From assembly GCF_037975245.1 (NCBI RefSeq), contig NC_092578.1:14864321-14928320 (forward strand): a stretch of 64,000 bases of DNA. Direction: 5' to 3'. The stretch is from Apostichopus japonicus (lineage: Eukaryota; Echinodermata; Holothuroidea; Aspidochirotida; Stichopodidae). The first letter of the stretch is position 1. Each line of letters opens with the position of its first letter. The notes beneath the pieces are model-generated. The model saw only the letters and a list, made by a program, of their open reading frames with translations, searched no databases and had not been told where the DNA came from. Shown in pieces: positions 31,668 through 43,895 of this stretch. Both the position numbers and the translations under genes were made by a program.

Positions 31668-34600
31668 GTGCAGTTTTGGGATTCACATAATTAGGAGAGC
31701 TTCCAAAGACACTTTTTCTTGCCATAATAAAAAAATTATTTGTTATGACAGATGCCAATTACAGTAGCTACAGTACAAAGTCTTACTTTGCTTCCAATTA
31801 AGGTGTAATGTAGTTGTGAATTTGGGGTTCCAAGTTTGTGACATGTATGTACAAGGCTTAAAAACTTGAAAGACAGACAGGGATCCTTTTACTGGTAAAT
31901 AGCTAAAGGCTATCTACTGTATAAATAGCCAAAATTCAAACTATGAAACGATGAGAAAATTAGGTCAATACATCAAAGTTTCACAATATACATTAAATTA
32001 TACCATGGTACATTGCACACTCCTTTCAGAAGAAATGTATAGAGCCATGAGTTCCAAATGTTTGATCAAATCCTTAAAATGCACTTTAAAAAAAATTGTT
32101 TGTATATTTTATTAAAAAAAAAAAACTTTGACTTACAATTCATGGAAATGAAGTCCGTACTGTTAAGACATTCAAATATTAGCCACACAATGTATGCCAG
32201 TCTAAAGCAACTATCTATACAGTAGTATATGGAACCTAAAACCGAAACTGTCTATTAAACTTTGTGGGGCTTAATTGTGGACAGCAAAATATGATATAAG
32301 TCAACTTTACTACCATAAGCATGGATTTACACTAATCTGTAAACTGTGTCACTTGCAGGCTTATTAACTACAGTACTGTACAGTACATACGGTAAAACAT
32401 TAATTTGAGCCCGCTCACTGCAGTGTGAATTGCAACAGACTGTCTTGTAAGTTGTAACACTGTTGATATAGCATGTTTTACCTCCATGGATATAGATATA
32501 CCTGTAAGGTGTGGGATATACGATTAACCTCTGTATCAATAAATCATTAACAGTGGAATATAACGTGTGCTGCACGTAAGCCATAGATGCTGGACAGAGG
32601 ATTGAGTGGTCGTCAAACCTGTGCAAATACAGTAATTATATACACTCAAGATTGCATGGCATACCTACAGTAGTCTCTACAGCAATTTACAGCATAGCAT
32701 CATGTGTACTGTACCATATTATATATGATAACTGTGTGTGTCACATTTAAATTGCTGCTTTATATGAGCTGAAGTATGCTGAAACAGCAGAATCCTGACA
32801 CCTGTATGGCCAGTTAAAGAGGAACCCTTCTTCTGATCGTGTGTCCATTTAAAAATTGTTTGCAATTATATTAATTCACAAACACTTCTTAAGCACTCAT
32901 TGCAGATAATTGAAGGCTTTCCACACACAGTAGCTTATAAAAATGCTGTCATGCAAGGGGTATGGTATACTATTCATTACATGGAAATGTCAGGTTTTAA
33001 GGTGGCAATACCTTTAGCAAACTTGTGAAACAATATTACCATGAGTGAGAAACCAAACACATTCATCTTTATTATGCGGATATTGTTTAAGAACATAATC
33101 GATATTCAAAGCAAAATATTATAATGAAAATTTTACTAATTTATCACTTGAGGGTTGTCTTGAATTGTTATCAGTAATTACATTTGGTTTCTTGCAAGGA
33201 GCAAGTTAGAGCTCGGCATATTGGATATAAACTAAGAGCTCTACAATCTAGCAGGAATCTAGCAGAATCAAATAAATTCAACTGTTTCAAGGAAAGACCA
33301 GGTACACCTGAGAAGAAAATCGGTTACTTTGGGCCGCTGACATTGTAACACAAATGATAAAAACTAGGCATAAGGTTTGAAAATGAGACAAGGTATAAAA
33401 TACATCAAACTTGTGGGGTTACAAAATTTTCTTTAACACAGGGTTTAACAGTTATAGGAATGTCACAAATCAAACCATGATCTTTTAGCTAAGCATGATA
33501 GAGACCTTTGTGAATTAGAACAACTCCCCTAAACATTTAAGACAAATCTTGCTCCGTTTGGGAGTTATCCCGGTCGCAAAAGTCATGTCTGGGAGCTGGC
33601 ATTTTGCGAATATGTGAAGTCAACCTTAATAATAATAATAACAATGGTGATTATAATGCGTGTATATTCCACCCGGAAGGGTGCTCAAGGTGCAGGAAGG
33701 GTGCTCAAGGGGCTGGAAGGGTGCTCAAGGTCCCGGAAACCTTTTACTTTCTCTCTGTTTTCCAGATTCTCAAGTTTTCAATGTAGCATGTTAACAGCTT
33801 TGATGCCGAAACCAACGCTACCACGAGATCATTGTTATGACATTAACAACATAGTTTATGTTCCTTAGCTTGTAAACACAGCTAAGGTTTGGCCAAGGGT
33901 CAGTGTTGGACTTGGTCATTTTTGAAACCTGTTGATAGTGTTATTTACCTTTTAAATGTCTTTTTTTATTTATTTTTTTTTATTATTTCTTTGATTGCCA
34001 TTAATCACTTTTCTTTTTATTGTAATTTATGGATCATGACTTTGCATACTCTCCTATTTATAAATTGTATTTTATGCTATTTATACTGGAATAAAGGAAA
34101 CTGAAAACTAAACTAAAACTGTAGCACCTTGTTATGCACATAAGTTTGACATTTAGTACGCATTATCAACAGAGCTGCAATCTCACACAGCTTTATGCCT
34201 TGTCTTCCAGTAAGAACTGAAAACTCAACTTCTTGTTTGTTGATTGGGAGTGCTGGGTTTGATACCAGCACAGTCTGTCTGTGACATTGGGGGGTGGGGG
34301 GATGGGGAGGGGACAAGCCAGGTTGGTGGAATTACAAAGCAGAGTGTAATGTAAACCATCTTGTTTCAATGCTGAAAATTGACCATGGGGTCTGAGAAGT
34401 AATGATCATTTTATAAGCACCAGTTGGCAAGTTTTAGTAAGGGCTTAAAATTGTGTGAAATTATATGCCTGGCATTAATTAATTAACTAGATTTAGGGGA
34501 ACCAAGTGTGTTGTGAACATAACATGGCTTATTTATATACTAACCTCAAAGTGCGGCTTTAATCAGCCCTGCATGTTTAATTATTTACTACAATAAGACC

Positions 34601-35050
34601 ACTGTCCCAGCATATGGTATACATGTGGTAACAGTTTCTCTTTGGATATTTGAGCAGAAGTAACCAGTTACTTGATATGTCAAGTACAAAACACTGCTGC
34701 AAGTCCGAGATAAAGTGTTGTTTACTCTGATACTATACCCTTATCACCATTACACTACAAGTTATTCATTGTTGAGCACAACAATGGAGATATATAAACC
34801 AAACATAAGTATAGAATTCCAAGTGGTGACTCAAGGATGACAAAGAGCTCTCTTATCCTGTTACAGAATGTTACAAAAAGCTTTTGAAATGCAAATTCCC
34901 TGTTTTTATGGGTATGGAATTTGTGAATTTGTAGGACAGTTCAACTACACCAGCTTTACTATGCTATCATCGTTGACCTTTGACATTAGTAATTCTGAAA
35001 AGTGTCAAAATAAAATAAAACTGTTAGCAAACTGCTTATCCACAAGAGAG

Positions 35051-35120
35051 CCTGTGTAGGAGAATGTGTAAAAGTAAGTTGGCCTGACGTTTCGATCCTA
35101 GCAGGATCTTCTTCAAAGGC
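35051..35120 (-). repeat. Penelope-like terminal motif
   Basis: On the minus strand CCTTTGAAGAAGATCCTGCT is followed by AGGATCGAAACGTCAGGCC and then a tail ending CTCCTACACAGG. The same motif occurs at 60071-60130. The GATCC/GGATC stem followed by GAAAC resembles part of a hammerhead ribozyme, known from Penelope-like elements. Confidence 0.5.
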
Positions 35121-36537
35121 TAAATGACAAGTAACAGTAACAGAAGGGACAAAAAAACGCACAGAATACAGACAGGTTAATGAGCATAGTGAACACAAAG
35201 AGATAAGTTCAAAGTGTGTAGTTTTACGCTTCGCACACATTGCTGTCAACTGTACTGCACATAAAATGTGATTTATGATATCCAAACAGTATACACGTGA
35301 GATCTGACATGTTAACTGTAGAGCAAAAATATCGGCAACATATATTTTAACGACCCAAACTATCTTTGTCACCCAAACGAGCGCTTCCACTGTAAAAACT
35401 GCTGAGAGAGTAGGAAAGTCAATTTTAAATATTTTCCAAGGCCAAATTGCTGACTATCTCTCTCTCGTTCTCTCTCCTGAATCAGCTTTTCGAATTGACT
35501 TCGGTGTATGTTTCAGTTAAATTGGATTACTAAAATCCCACAGCAACGTAGTCCACTTGATCAGTACTGTTTCATTTGAAGTAATGACGTAAGAGTTGAA
35601 AATCTCAAGATCTTCCAATTTGTACTTTACATTATAAGATTAACACTGATAATAGAATAGCTTCTGGGCATATTATAAGATTTGGGAATCCACTGGAATT
35701 ATTAATCTCTTGCTGACAAACTTCTTCACTTGTCGACGAAATGGTGTCTTAAAGGTTGATCAACTTGATATATTAATTTTGATATGAATATATAGTAATA
35801 TTTGGTAGTTTGTGGTGGTTCATTGAGACATCATATGGTACAAACAGAGATCATAGTGGTGGTTATGTAGTCAGCACACTAGTCTGAAACGGTTCCACTA
35901 GGGTCACTTGTTAAGCTGCGTTCACAACCGAGAGCAAATTTTCAATTTTAACTGCACCTCGATATAATCTAGTCTCGAAAAAGACAGACAAAAAGACTAG
36001 CACTATGTTTATAGTATTTGCTGTTTCCCTCAACTGGTATAAATATCCAGTGTTCTCAATAGTGACCACCTGAGCAAAAAATTTGAAGCCATTGTTTATT
36101 GTTAATTCAATGAGGCTGTGTATTATAAACCACAAGTACAGGAGATTCCTTTGTTGGAACTAGAGATTTTCAAAATGAGTGTGGCCTTCTGTTGGATGAT
36201 ACAAGCAACGGTTGTAAGAAATGCTGCAAAATTCACCACCAGTAGACATCCAGTAGATAGGTTGGCAAGTAGACAATACAGTTGATAGGTTGGCTAGTAA
36301 CATCACTTAATGTTGAAGGTGATCGATATTGCCCCCAAATATGCTAGACAGTAAAGTAATGGTACAGTATATCATGTTTACAAGTTCAAGAAGCAGTTTA
36401 CCACCACCGTCGGGCGAAAAACTTTAACCTCACTGAGACCTCTGGGAGAGTACTTTCAAAAACACTGAATGGCTTTTAGCATACTAACTGTGGGTTTACT
36501 GGTCAGTTCCTTAGGATTCAAACGGACCGTGTGAAAC

Positions 36538-36718
36538 GAGAAAACTTTCAGAGCACTTTGGGTGGTAGAACGAGAAGGAACCTGCTCACGGACCATTGGT
36601 GACCGGTCGTAGAGAGTGTACAGCACTAAAAATATTACCCTGTTCACTCTAGGCACGGTGCAGACAGAGTGCGGTGAGGTTGTGAGGAGACAGGTAAGCG
36701 AGGACATGGAAATAAATT
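36538..36718 (+). repeat. solitary DIRS right-end-like sequence
   Basis: GGTGGTAGAACGAGAAGG, GACCGGTCGTAGAGAGTG, CTCTAGGCACGGTGCAGA, GTGAGGTTGTG and AGGAGACAGGTAAGCGAGG track the DIRS right repeat in order. It lies about 330 bp from the exon at 37042 and has no partner end. Confidence 0.7.
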
Positions 36719-37041
36719 ACTGATGAACTTTATGGACCGTGGGGCAATGACAACTGGAAGTAGTTTTCAACATTCGTAAATTCATGTGTGGTCATATTGA
36801 CCATTACTGTATGTTCTTGTAAATTATCCAAAGGGGATCGATCAGTTTGAAACTGAAATATCTCAAAAATATATTTTCCACTTGGGAAATGACTAGGGAA
36901 ATGCTCCCCTTTTCTCTTCAGAGGCATAGGGATAGGGGCCAACATACCTGCCCCTACATTGTATAACCTTTGAAATAATACAATTAAATGGAATAGATTT
37001 TTTTTCTGGAAAAAAAAAGAAGAATAAATTGAAACTCTTAC

Positions 37042-37173
37042 TGCCGCTCTCAAGTGGGCTGATGAGAGTCCAACGTGAGTGATAGTCGTGAATTCATCTT
37101 CCTCCCGTTCTAAATCAATGAAATAGTCTGGTCTGGAGGCATAGTAACTAGAATTATAGTAGTTGTGAAAGTC
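37042..37173 (-). CDS. PLXDC: PLXDC-like exon, start of conserved domain
   Basis: 132-nt exon, exactly 44 codons, phase 0 at both ends. The acceptor is TTTGTTTCTCCAG and the donor GGCA|gtaagag. It opens DFHNYYNSSYY, matching the DHNYY-type start of the conserved PLXDC region, and includes an NSS sequon; it ends SSAHLRAA, the counterpart of the THRQAA motif. The next exon continues directly with HVELPF, so no exon is missing in the 24-kb intron between them. Confidence 0.9.
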
Positions 37174-39808
37174 CTGGAGAAACAAACAAACAAACAGTAA
37201 ATTCATAGCTGGTAACTTTACAGACAGTAAAAAAACCAAGTTGACAAAACATTAATATACAGTATACAGCTTTAAAGTCTGTAAAGGAAGGGCTGACCGA
37301 CTGACTGGGACCTGACTCAACTCAACTGTCCCGAGTCCTGATCTATTATTGGATGGTTGTAATGACTCCATAATTTAACAACTGGCCCAAAACACCCCCC
37401 TCCCTCCGCCACTAATAGCCACATAACAATGACTGCCTTCTGTTAACGACCTGTGCTCGTTTAAGTCTACATGTACAATTACTTTCCAATGGTTGGTTTC
37501 ATTTGTTGTTAAGGTTGGACAGTTTCTGTCGCGAACTGCCGCAGAAGGGATAACACTTCGTGTTCCTTTTTCCCCGACTGAGCCGATATCACGTAAAACT
37601 TTAAAAATCTTGATCAGCCATGTAGTCTTAAGCACAAGCACACTGCCCAACCATCCACGGTTTTCCACGTAAAGACGGGCGATGGTTGAGACGGGTCGCG
37701 ATCGGTCAGGAAATGTGCAGCGGGGTTAAAGGAAACCGAAGAGTTTAAACATAAATATCACTTATGCTGTGATTTGTTTACGCAGCACAAAACTACAGAG
37801 TCTATAATAATAATTGGTAATATTTATATAGCGCATAATCAGCAAAGCTGCTCAAAGCGCTTTACAAATGTAAAACCTAAAAACAAATAGTAACAAAACC
37901 AAAATGGTAAATATATAGAACCAATACTGCAAAAACATGTAAAAGCCAAAAGCAACAATTTAAAAAACACACCTGTACTAAACGATACTAAAAACTAAAA
38001 CGCATATAGTCCAGAACAAATTCAGAAGTATGTAAATAGTTAATAGATTAAATCATAGTCAATGTTTAAATATAAATAAGTATGAGAAACTATAGTATAG
38101 TACAGACTATAATAATAAACCCTTTCCCAGAAGACACAAACTTTATCTGCTTTAATTGGTTTTTTATATTTAATCTTTGTTTTACTGTAAACATCTTAAG
38201 TTCCTAACAGCAGCTGTTCAAGATAATAATTAGCAAAACCAATATACATTTTAGATAAGTTGATGAGGTCCTATCAATTAACACTGATTATAGACTACTA
38301 CGACTACCAGAATACTATGTGTATCACTTGCATGGTCATTGTCCTCACAGTATTTGAGGTTTGTCTATTCAGTTGTAAGGATAGCCCAGACCCAAATGAC
38401 TGTTTGACAAGTACAAGAAGAACATGAACTAAGCATTCTGGTGAAATTTGCATTCAATTCCTATGTTTGGTTGTTGAGATATTAACCATTTAAGTTTTCA
38501 TTTTTCATAGCTTAAGTGAACTTGTAGCAAACAGGTGTGATGTTATTGTTGCACAGTTACAGATAATGTTTTATTTTTATTTTAAAATTTGCATCTACTT
38601 TTCTATTCCAAAATTTGTTACATTCACAATTGTATCTACACCACATGCATTGGTTTCATGTGCACTTCAAAATCCCTTAAGGCAAACTACAGTAGCCACC
38701 TATCCATTTCAAGGTGAAAAGAATATACTAGAAAATAAAGTAAAACAAAGCACTCTGTTGTCAGTGTGCAACAATTAAATTACACCTGTTTGCTCTAAGT
38801 CCACTTTTGGTGAAATTGGTGGAAAATTAGAAAAATTCAATTGCTAATATCTCGGAAACGGTACATTGGAATTGAGTGGAAGTTTCACCAGCATGCTTAG
38901 ATTTTACTTCTCTAAAATATATCAGAGGGAAATTTGGGCTTGGAGTATCCTTTTAATGAAATGCATCAATAATGAATTATGGTAAAGAATGTCTCCTCAT
39001 GAATATGAATCAAAATCAATACAGCAAGATGCTTTAAATGTTTACATCAGGACACTTGCAACCAAAATTTGTGTATTTAAAGAAACACACTTGATCGTTT
39101 TTTGTTTTTTTTGGCATACAGTAGCTCAAAATGGCAAGTTGTCTCATCATTTTGCTCAGCCTCAGCTGTTACGTTATCCACCGCAGTTAGAGCTACATGT
39201 GTGTTCTTTGTCTTGTAAACTAGAATGTTTTGTTAGTAAACTTCACCTAGTCTTTTTTTGTCATGTAGTATAAATTGACAAAATACATAACTTCCAAATA
39301 ATAAACAGGTAAATTTATTATCCTTCTCAAAAGACCTCTGACCATTCTAACCCCACTATCCTTCCCCCTCAATTTAACCAAGTGAGTGCTGACCTCACTA
39401 AGGGAAATATCTCAATACCTTTAATGAGACCATTGAGCAATCTTGAAAAGTTTTCAGTTTTATTCAAGTCAAAATAATATACGTTCATGAATGACATAAT
39501 ATGTTTAATGTGACTCTCCTACAGTGGTAATATAGGTACACAGTATATATATATATATATACTGTAGGTTATATGTACTTCGGATGCTTCTAAAATCACA
39601 AGGAAGCACTTTCTACCTGACACACACTGACACAAGTTACAACTCATAGGAAATATACACAATTATGTAAGTTATGTTACTTAACTTACTTAAAGTAACA
39701 TTGCTGCAGAGAAAAGGACTATTCCGGTGCAGGACAACACTAAGCTATCATATTTTTCTGTTGTCCTATAATCCGGTTAGCTCAACCGATTTGGGATATC
39801 AAACTTAC
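37174..39808. other. intron: no gene seen
   Basis: Contains the AGCGC repeat copy at 37815-38030 and a TA-run hairpin near 39545. A 97-codon minus frame at 37375-37668 has no splice support. Confidence 0.5.
37815..38030 (+). repeat. second copy of the TATATAGCGC repeat
   Basis: Shares TTATATAGCGCATAATCAGC, GCTGCTCAAAGCGCTTTACA and the A-rich body with 776-1030. It lies in the intron between the exons at 39809 and 37042. Confidence 0.55.
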
Positions 39809-39912
39809 AGTTTCTATAATTTCTTCGACATCGGGAGAGGCAGATTGTCGGGCAAACCTTCTATTGAGACTATCACTGTCCCCTAATATCTGATATCTTG
39901 GGTGTTCTTTTG
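39809..39912 (-). CDS. PLXDC: PLXDC-like exon, N-terminal linker
   Basis: 104-nt exon between a strong acceptor (pyrimidine-rich tract ending TTCAG at 39913) and donor ACT|gtaagt at 39808. It starts with two bases that complete a codon (entry phase 1) and then has 34 codons, ending in phase 0. It encodes a charged, probably disordered stretch with RRFARQ, possibly a basic processing site, and EEIIET just before the next exon's DFHNYY; this resembles the acidic linker ahead of the conserved domain in vertebrate PLXDC proteins. It is the furthest upstream exon I can place with confidence. Confidence 0.8.
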
Positions 39913-42733
39913 CTGAAGAGAGAAAGAAAAGAACAGAAATGGCAGAGCAAGTATAAACCTTTATGGAAGAGAATTTAAATTTAAAGAACAACAACTACCC
40001 AGAGAATTACAGGTCTACAAATTCGGACTATAACGCCACAGAATAAATGTTACTCACTTGTGTTCAAAGTATCATTCTACAAGAAAGTTGTGTATCTTAA
40101 CCTCAAGTTTAAACCAGTAAGTTCCAATTTTATGTAGACCTGCTTTTTGCTAAGACTTCATTCCTTCCCCTGACCCCCAACCCTTGCGAACACAAGCACT
40201 CCTTTAAGACTACCAGTCGAGACGGGGGAGGGAGGTAATATCACACATGAATAAACTTGCATGATCAAAATGTAAGAATTGTGTAATATCATAATTAGCT
40301 TACCTGAAGATATTAAATCAACAGTTAAAACAGTTATAATTAATTATTCATCCTCAAAACTGTTTCTAAGATTGCAGTTCGGGGAGTTGATTTTATGGAT
40401 GGCAATTCTCTGTCCAAAGCTCAGCCAATCCTGGGAGAATACTATCAAATCCTTTCAAATGAACTCACTAATTCGATAACTCAGTTTACAGTATTTCATA
40501 TTCAATCCAATCAAGGGTTGCATGCAAATGGAATGCAGCTCTTTTACAATAAGTTCTTCCACCTAGTACTGTTGACAATGCAAAGTTGGGCTAATTACCT
40601 TTATTGGTCAGGGCAAAAAATTTAGCTGGCATTCAAATAGCAAATTGCTATCCAAAATGGGTGAATTTTGACATTACGAAGATGTAGAGCAAAAATCATT
40701 TATTTGAATTTAACAGTTTTCTTTTTGCAGTACGTGCTGTTCAGCAGTTTCTTCAGGATATGTTAGTGAAGGGCACTTGCAGCATGCATACTGTACGTGT
40801 AGACTCACTTTTTTGTGTGGTACAGTACATGTTATCAGGGTGTCACATTGTGTAGCCAGTACTCTATGCATTTAGTGTACCTTTTGAGCAGTTTGTGTAG
40901 TGCAAACGGTTTAATGATTTACGAGCTGATAGCTTCTAGAACAAAGAATTGCAGCTTATGCACTGGAGCTAGATTAGGTCTGCAAGTACTTCCTTCTCAT
41001 CACATGCTTTGGTGCAGGTGTACCAGGGATTTTCCAAAATTGGTAATTTCAATATAAATACTTCAATTATTCACTAATATTCTTAAATGTTACTACCCGT
41101 AAACGGACTAAGGTCTGCCTATCTAAAAATATATAATTTCACAATATTCCAGGATTATAGTTCAGTAATTTTTTAATTCCAGTCCTTGTTACACTATAAC
41201 ATCCCCAAACATGTCAACATCTTGTCCTCATTTTTTAAATGATGGAAGAAAGGTTGTTGTGGTCTAGAGGGAGGGCTAGCTTACAGGTTTTACCCGCCTT
41301 TTTTGTGAGAAAATTATTTTGAAGGGTAACCACAGTACACTGGTCTCGGATTTAAAATTAAAAAGCAATACCCCTTATGTACAATCAGAATGGTTGAGGT
41401 AATGTTACTTTGAACTATTTGCCTTTCTGTGCTCAAATTGGAGTACAGCCAGATGGCCGAATGTTGAAAGTTGGTTTATTTTTTCTTCGATGTATTTATT
41501 ACAACTGTTGGAACTACCGAAAAGATAAATATATATTTTGGTTTTACATTTTGTAAAAATCCATCAATATAGAAAAAGAATGTCCTAGAAAATCTGAACT
41601 TATAATACCTATATGTGTCTGAACATATTTAAGATATATATACTGAAGGTTTACTCTTGATATCTACACAGCTTTATAACATTTGACAGACAAGAACATG
41701 ACTCATTGGTACTGTAAGATAATTTGTCTGGGACATTAGTTTGGCAGCTAGTTTGAAAAAAAAATAACAATGGTATCCTGACTGAGAAAGGTCAATGTGA
41801 GAAGAAAACATATCCCTAAATGTCAATACTTTTAATCATTATTTCATTCTTGAAAACATGTACATCAATTCAATTATATTTTTTGCAAACAACTTAGTTC
41901 TTCATATTACTTTAGGCCTAGAGGTGAACACTGGCTATAAACCTGGACAGCTCTATATTGGTTTGAATGGATCATTGGCATCTAAACTAATTCTATACTG
42001 TATCATAATAAAATAAATTGTTGAATGCCCTTCTAGTTTTTGTAACATAGCAAAAATATTCTGACTTGCACGTGAGATGATAACCATGGGACTTCATGCA
42101 TGGACTACATGAATATTCTTTTGCATATGTGATATGCAAGTTTTCACACAAAAACTGAGCTGAAACTTAGTGTTTTCCGAGCATATCCAATAGGCCTACT
42201 TCCTTTTGAGGAACCCACAAACAACTTTTTTTTTGGAGCCTATCAATGTCAAGGACAATGCTAGACGAAATCTGGCCATACGTTTGATCAACAGAAGTGC
42301 TTCCAAATGACAGTAAGCTGCGACGATGTTTGAGTTTACTTCGCATAATCTATCAAGTATCATTCTTACTACCTTAGGCCTAGGTTCAACGAGGCTATAT
42401 AATACTACTAGTACTACTACTAGTACTACTGTCTAAACAGTGAAAGTTTAATACTTACACAAACAATGGGTAGTTTGTAACCAAACCATACCAAATAACA
42501 CTAAATACAATATTTTACACATGGTAACGAAGTTTTTCCCACAGAGAATTTTGAAATCGGGCTAGTATGCTTAGCAAATTTAACAGTAACTATGGCTTCT
42601 CGTTCGCTTTCCTTGTAGAGTCTCGTGTAGTATAGTAGTTAAACACAACACTGTGTGAGGGCTAATAGATACCGTACAGGTAACACAGAAACTATGTACC
42701 GTAACAACTGTCGTATCGTATCGATTGCGTAAC
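39913..42733. other. upstream intron or intergenic: no gene seen
   Basis: AT-rich, no coding signal. The first exon or exons of the PLXDC-like gene should lie here or further right. Confidence 0.4.
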
Positions 42734-42807
42734 CTTGTTTTCGTGCACAAGTAGGCCAAAAGCACTGAGATCAGTAGCCAAAAGGTACGGAAGCGTATAA
42801 GTGCCAT
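42734..42807 (-). CDS. candidate signal-peptide first exon for the PLXDC-like gene
   Basis: An ATG with G at +4 opens MALIRFRTFWLLISVLLAYL, a basic then strongly hydrophobic run typical of a signal peptide, as a PLXDC-type protein needs, followed by a usable donor ACAAG|gttacg. It lies 2.9 kb upstream of the first sure exon on the same strand. Against it, the donor leaves phase 2 while the next sure exon needs phase 1, so another small exon or donor would be required. Tentative. Confidence 0.3.
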
Positions 42808-42885
42808 CACATCACAAAGAAATAACTTAACAAAATGCAGAATATCGTTACTTTGACAACTTAGTTCTCGTCAAAACACATCAAA

Positions 42886-43265
42886 ATGTTATTTTGATGA
42901 GATAATATATCTGGTGAACGCAACAGTTTCTTGCAAAATGTTCGAATGCTGGCTTTTTCTAAGTCTGCAATGCAACCAAATATTGCAAATTGTCATTTTG
43001 ATGAGATAATATATCTGGTGAACGCAACAATTTCTTGCAAAATGTTCGAATGCTGACTTTTTCTAAGTCTGCAATGCAACCAAATATTGCAAATTGTCAT
43101 TTTGATGAGATAATATATCTGGTGAACGCAACAATTTCTTGCAAAATGTTCAATTGATAACTTTTTATAAGTTTGCAATGCAACAAAATATTGCAAAATG
43201 TTATTTTGAGAGGATGAGTTATCTGGTGAACGCAACAATTCTCTTCAGGATATTCGCTTACTGAC
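42886..43265. repeat. 104-bp tandem repeat, about 3.5 copies
   Basis: Units start near 42891, 42995, 43099 and 43203 (spacing 104 each) with ATTTTGATGAGATAATATAT and TCTGGTGAACGCAACAATTT. The last unit is diverged and partial. Confidence 0.9.
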
Positions 43266-43629
43266 ATTTTACTGCCACAATAATACTGCAACCTTGTGTT
43301 TACGGTACGTTGACTGTAGTGAGGCGCGTTTAAACGGTTCATCTCAAGACTCGTCAAAAACAAACGAAGATGACTTCATGTATGGTAAGTTAAATTTAAA
43401 TGCGTTCTTGAATATATAATATCAAACTATTGATGAGTGCGTTTTCAAGGGTCAGGTTTTAAATGTACTGTACATTTTTTAACATTGGAAGGATAGGCTT
43501 TTAAACTGTATTAGTGTTCTTCATTCCTAATGAGTTCCTCAAGTTAAGTGTTCTTGATTGAGATATATAGGCATATGCATGTGTACTTCTCGTATAATAA
43601 GAAAACACGACTGTGCTGACCCAATTTAA

Positions 43630-43895
43630 AGGAGGATAGGTATAGTTGAGAGATACATTTAGACTTTCTTTACAGTATCCCTCCAAATCAGCTATAAATA
43701 TGCATCCTGCAAAGATTTAAAATAAAACTGCCTCAGAAGAAGCAATTTCCACCAGACATTTCTTTAATCGCCAGAAAAAACGGTTTATATTTGAATTTCT
43801 CTTAAGTTAATTGACGTCCCACTTTTAAGGAAAATTCAAATATAAACAGTTTTTTTCTGCCGATTAAAGACATTCTCTTATCTACCTATCCTCCT
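43630..43895. mobile_element. 266-bp foldback MITE flanked by TTAA
   Basis: Ends AGGAGGATAGGTA and its complement, flanked by TTAA at 43626-43629 and 43896-43899. An inner inverted repeat of about 50 bp (TTTATATTTGAATT region, 43755-43875) could form a long hairpin. TTAA targets are typical of piggyBac and Kolobok; the AGG end favours Kolobok, but this is not settled. Confidence 0.7.

Larger units (their letters stand above)
27914..36537. other. intron: scattered repeats, no gene
   Basis: AT-rich intron with a GC-rich unrecognised stretch at 29090-29240, a tRNA-like decayed stretch near 29515-29580, poly-G runs (31063-31080), a SINE (31530-31640), a 21-bp minisatellite GGAAGGGTGCTCAAGG (33673-33738) and a Penelope-associated motif (35051-35120). 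Confidence 0.5.
118..39912 (-). other. PLXDC: PLXDC (plexin-domain-containing/TEM7)-like gene, partial
   Basis: Host gene assembled from seven minus-strand exons (39809-39912, 37042-37173, 12862-12931, 11634-11759, 3570-3623, 2218-2282, 118-214). Every junction has AG/GT sites and a matching phase, and together they give about 215 codons. The order of motifs (HNYY, the FPFYGH block, an IATGG-FLYVG step, QYIAPLM, TAFTVEW, FTFQTTL-DGRIVFAY, VGLSDGF) follows the nidogen-like extracellular region of vertebrate PLXDC1/2, type I membrane proteins implicated as cell-surface receptors. Sequons NSS, NLT and NDS fit a glycosylated ectodomain. The PSI, transmembrane and cytoplasmic exons would lie left of base 118. 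The exon before 39912 must end in phase 1 and was not firmly found. Introns range from 1.1 to 24.1 kb and hold most of the transposons. Family identity is from recalled similarity, not a search. Confidence 0.88.
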
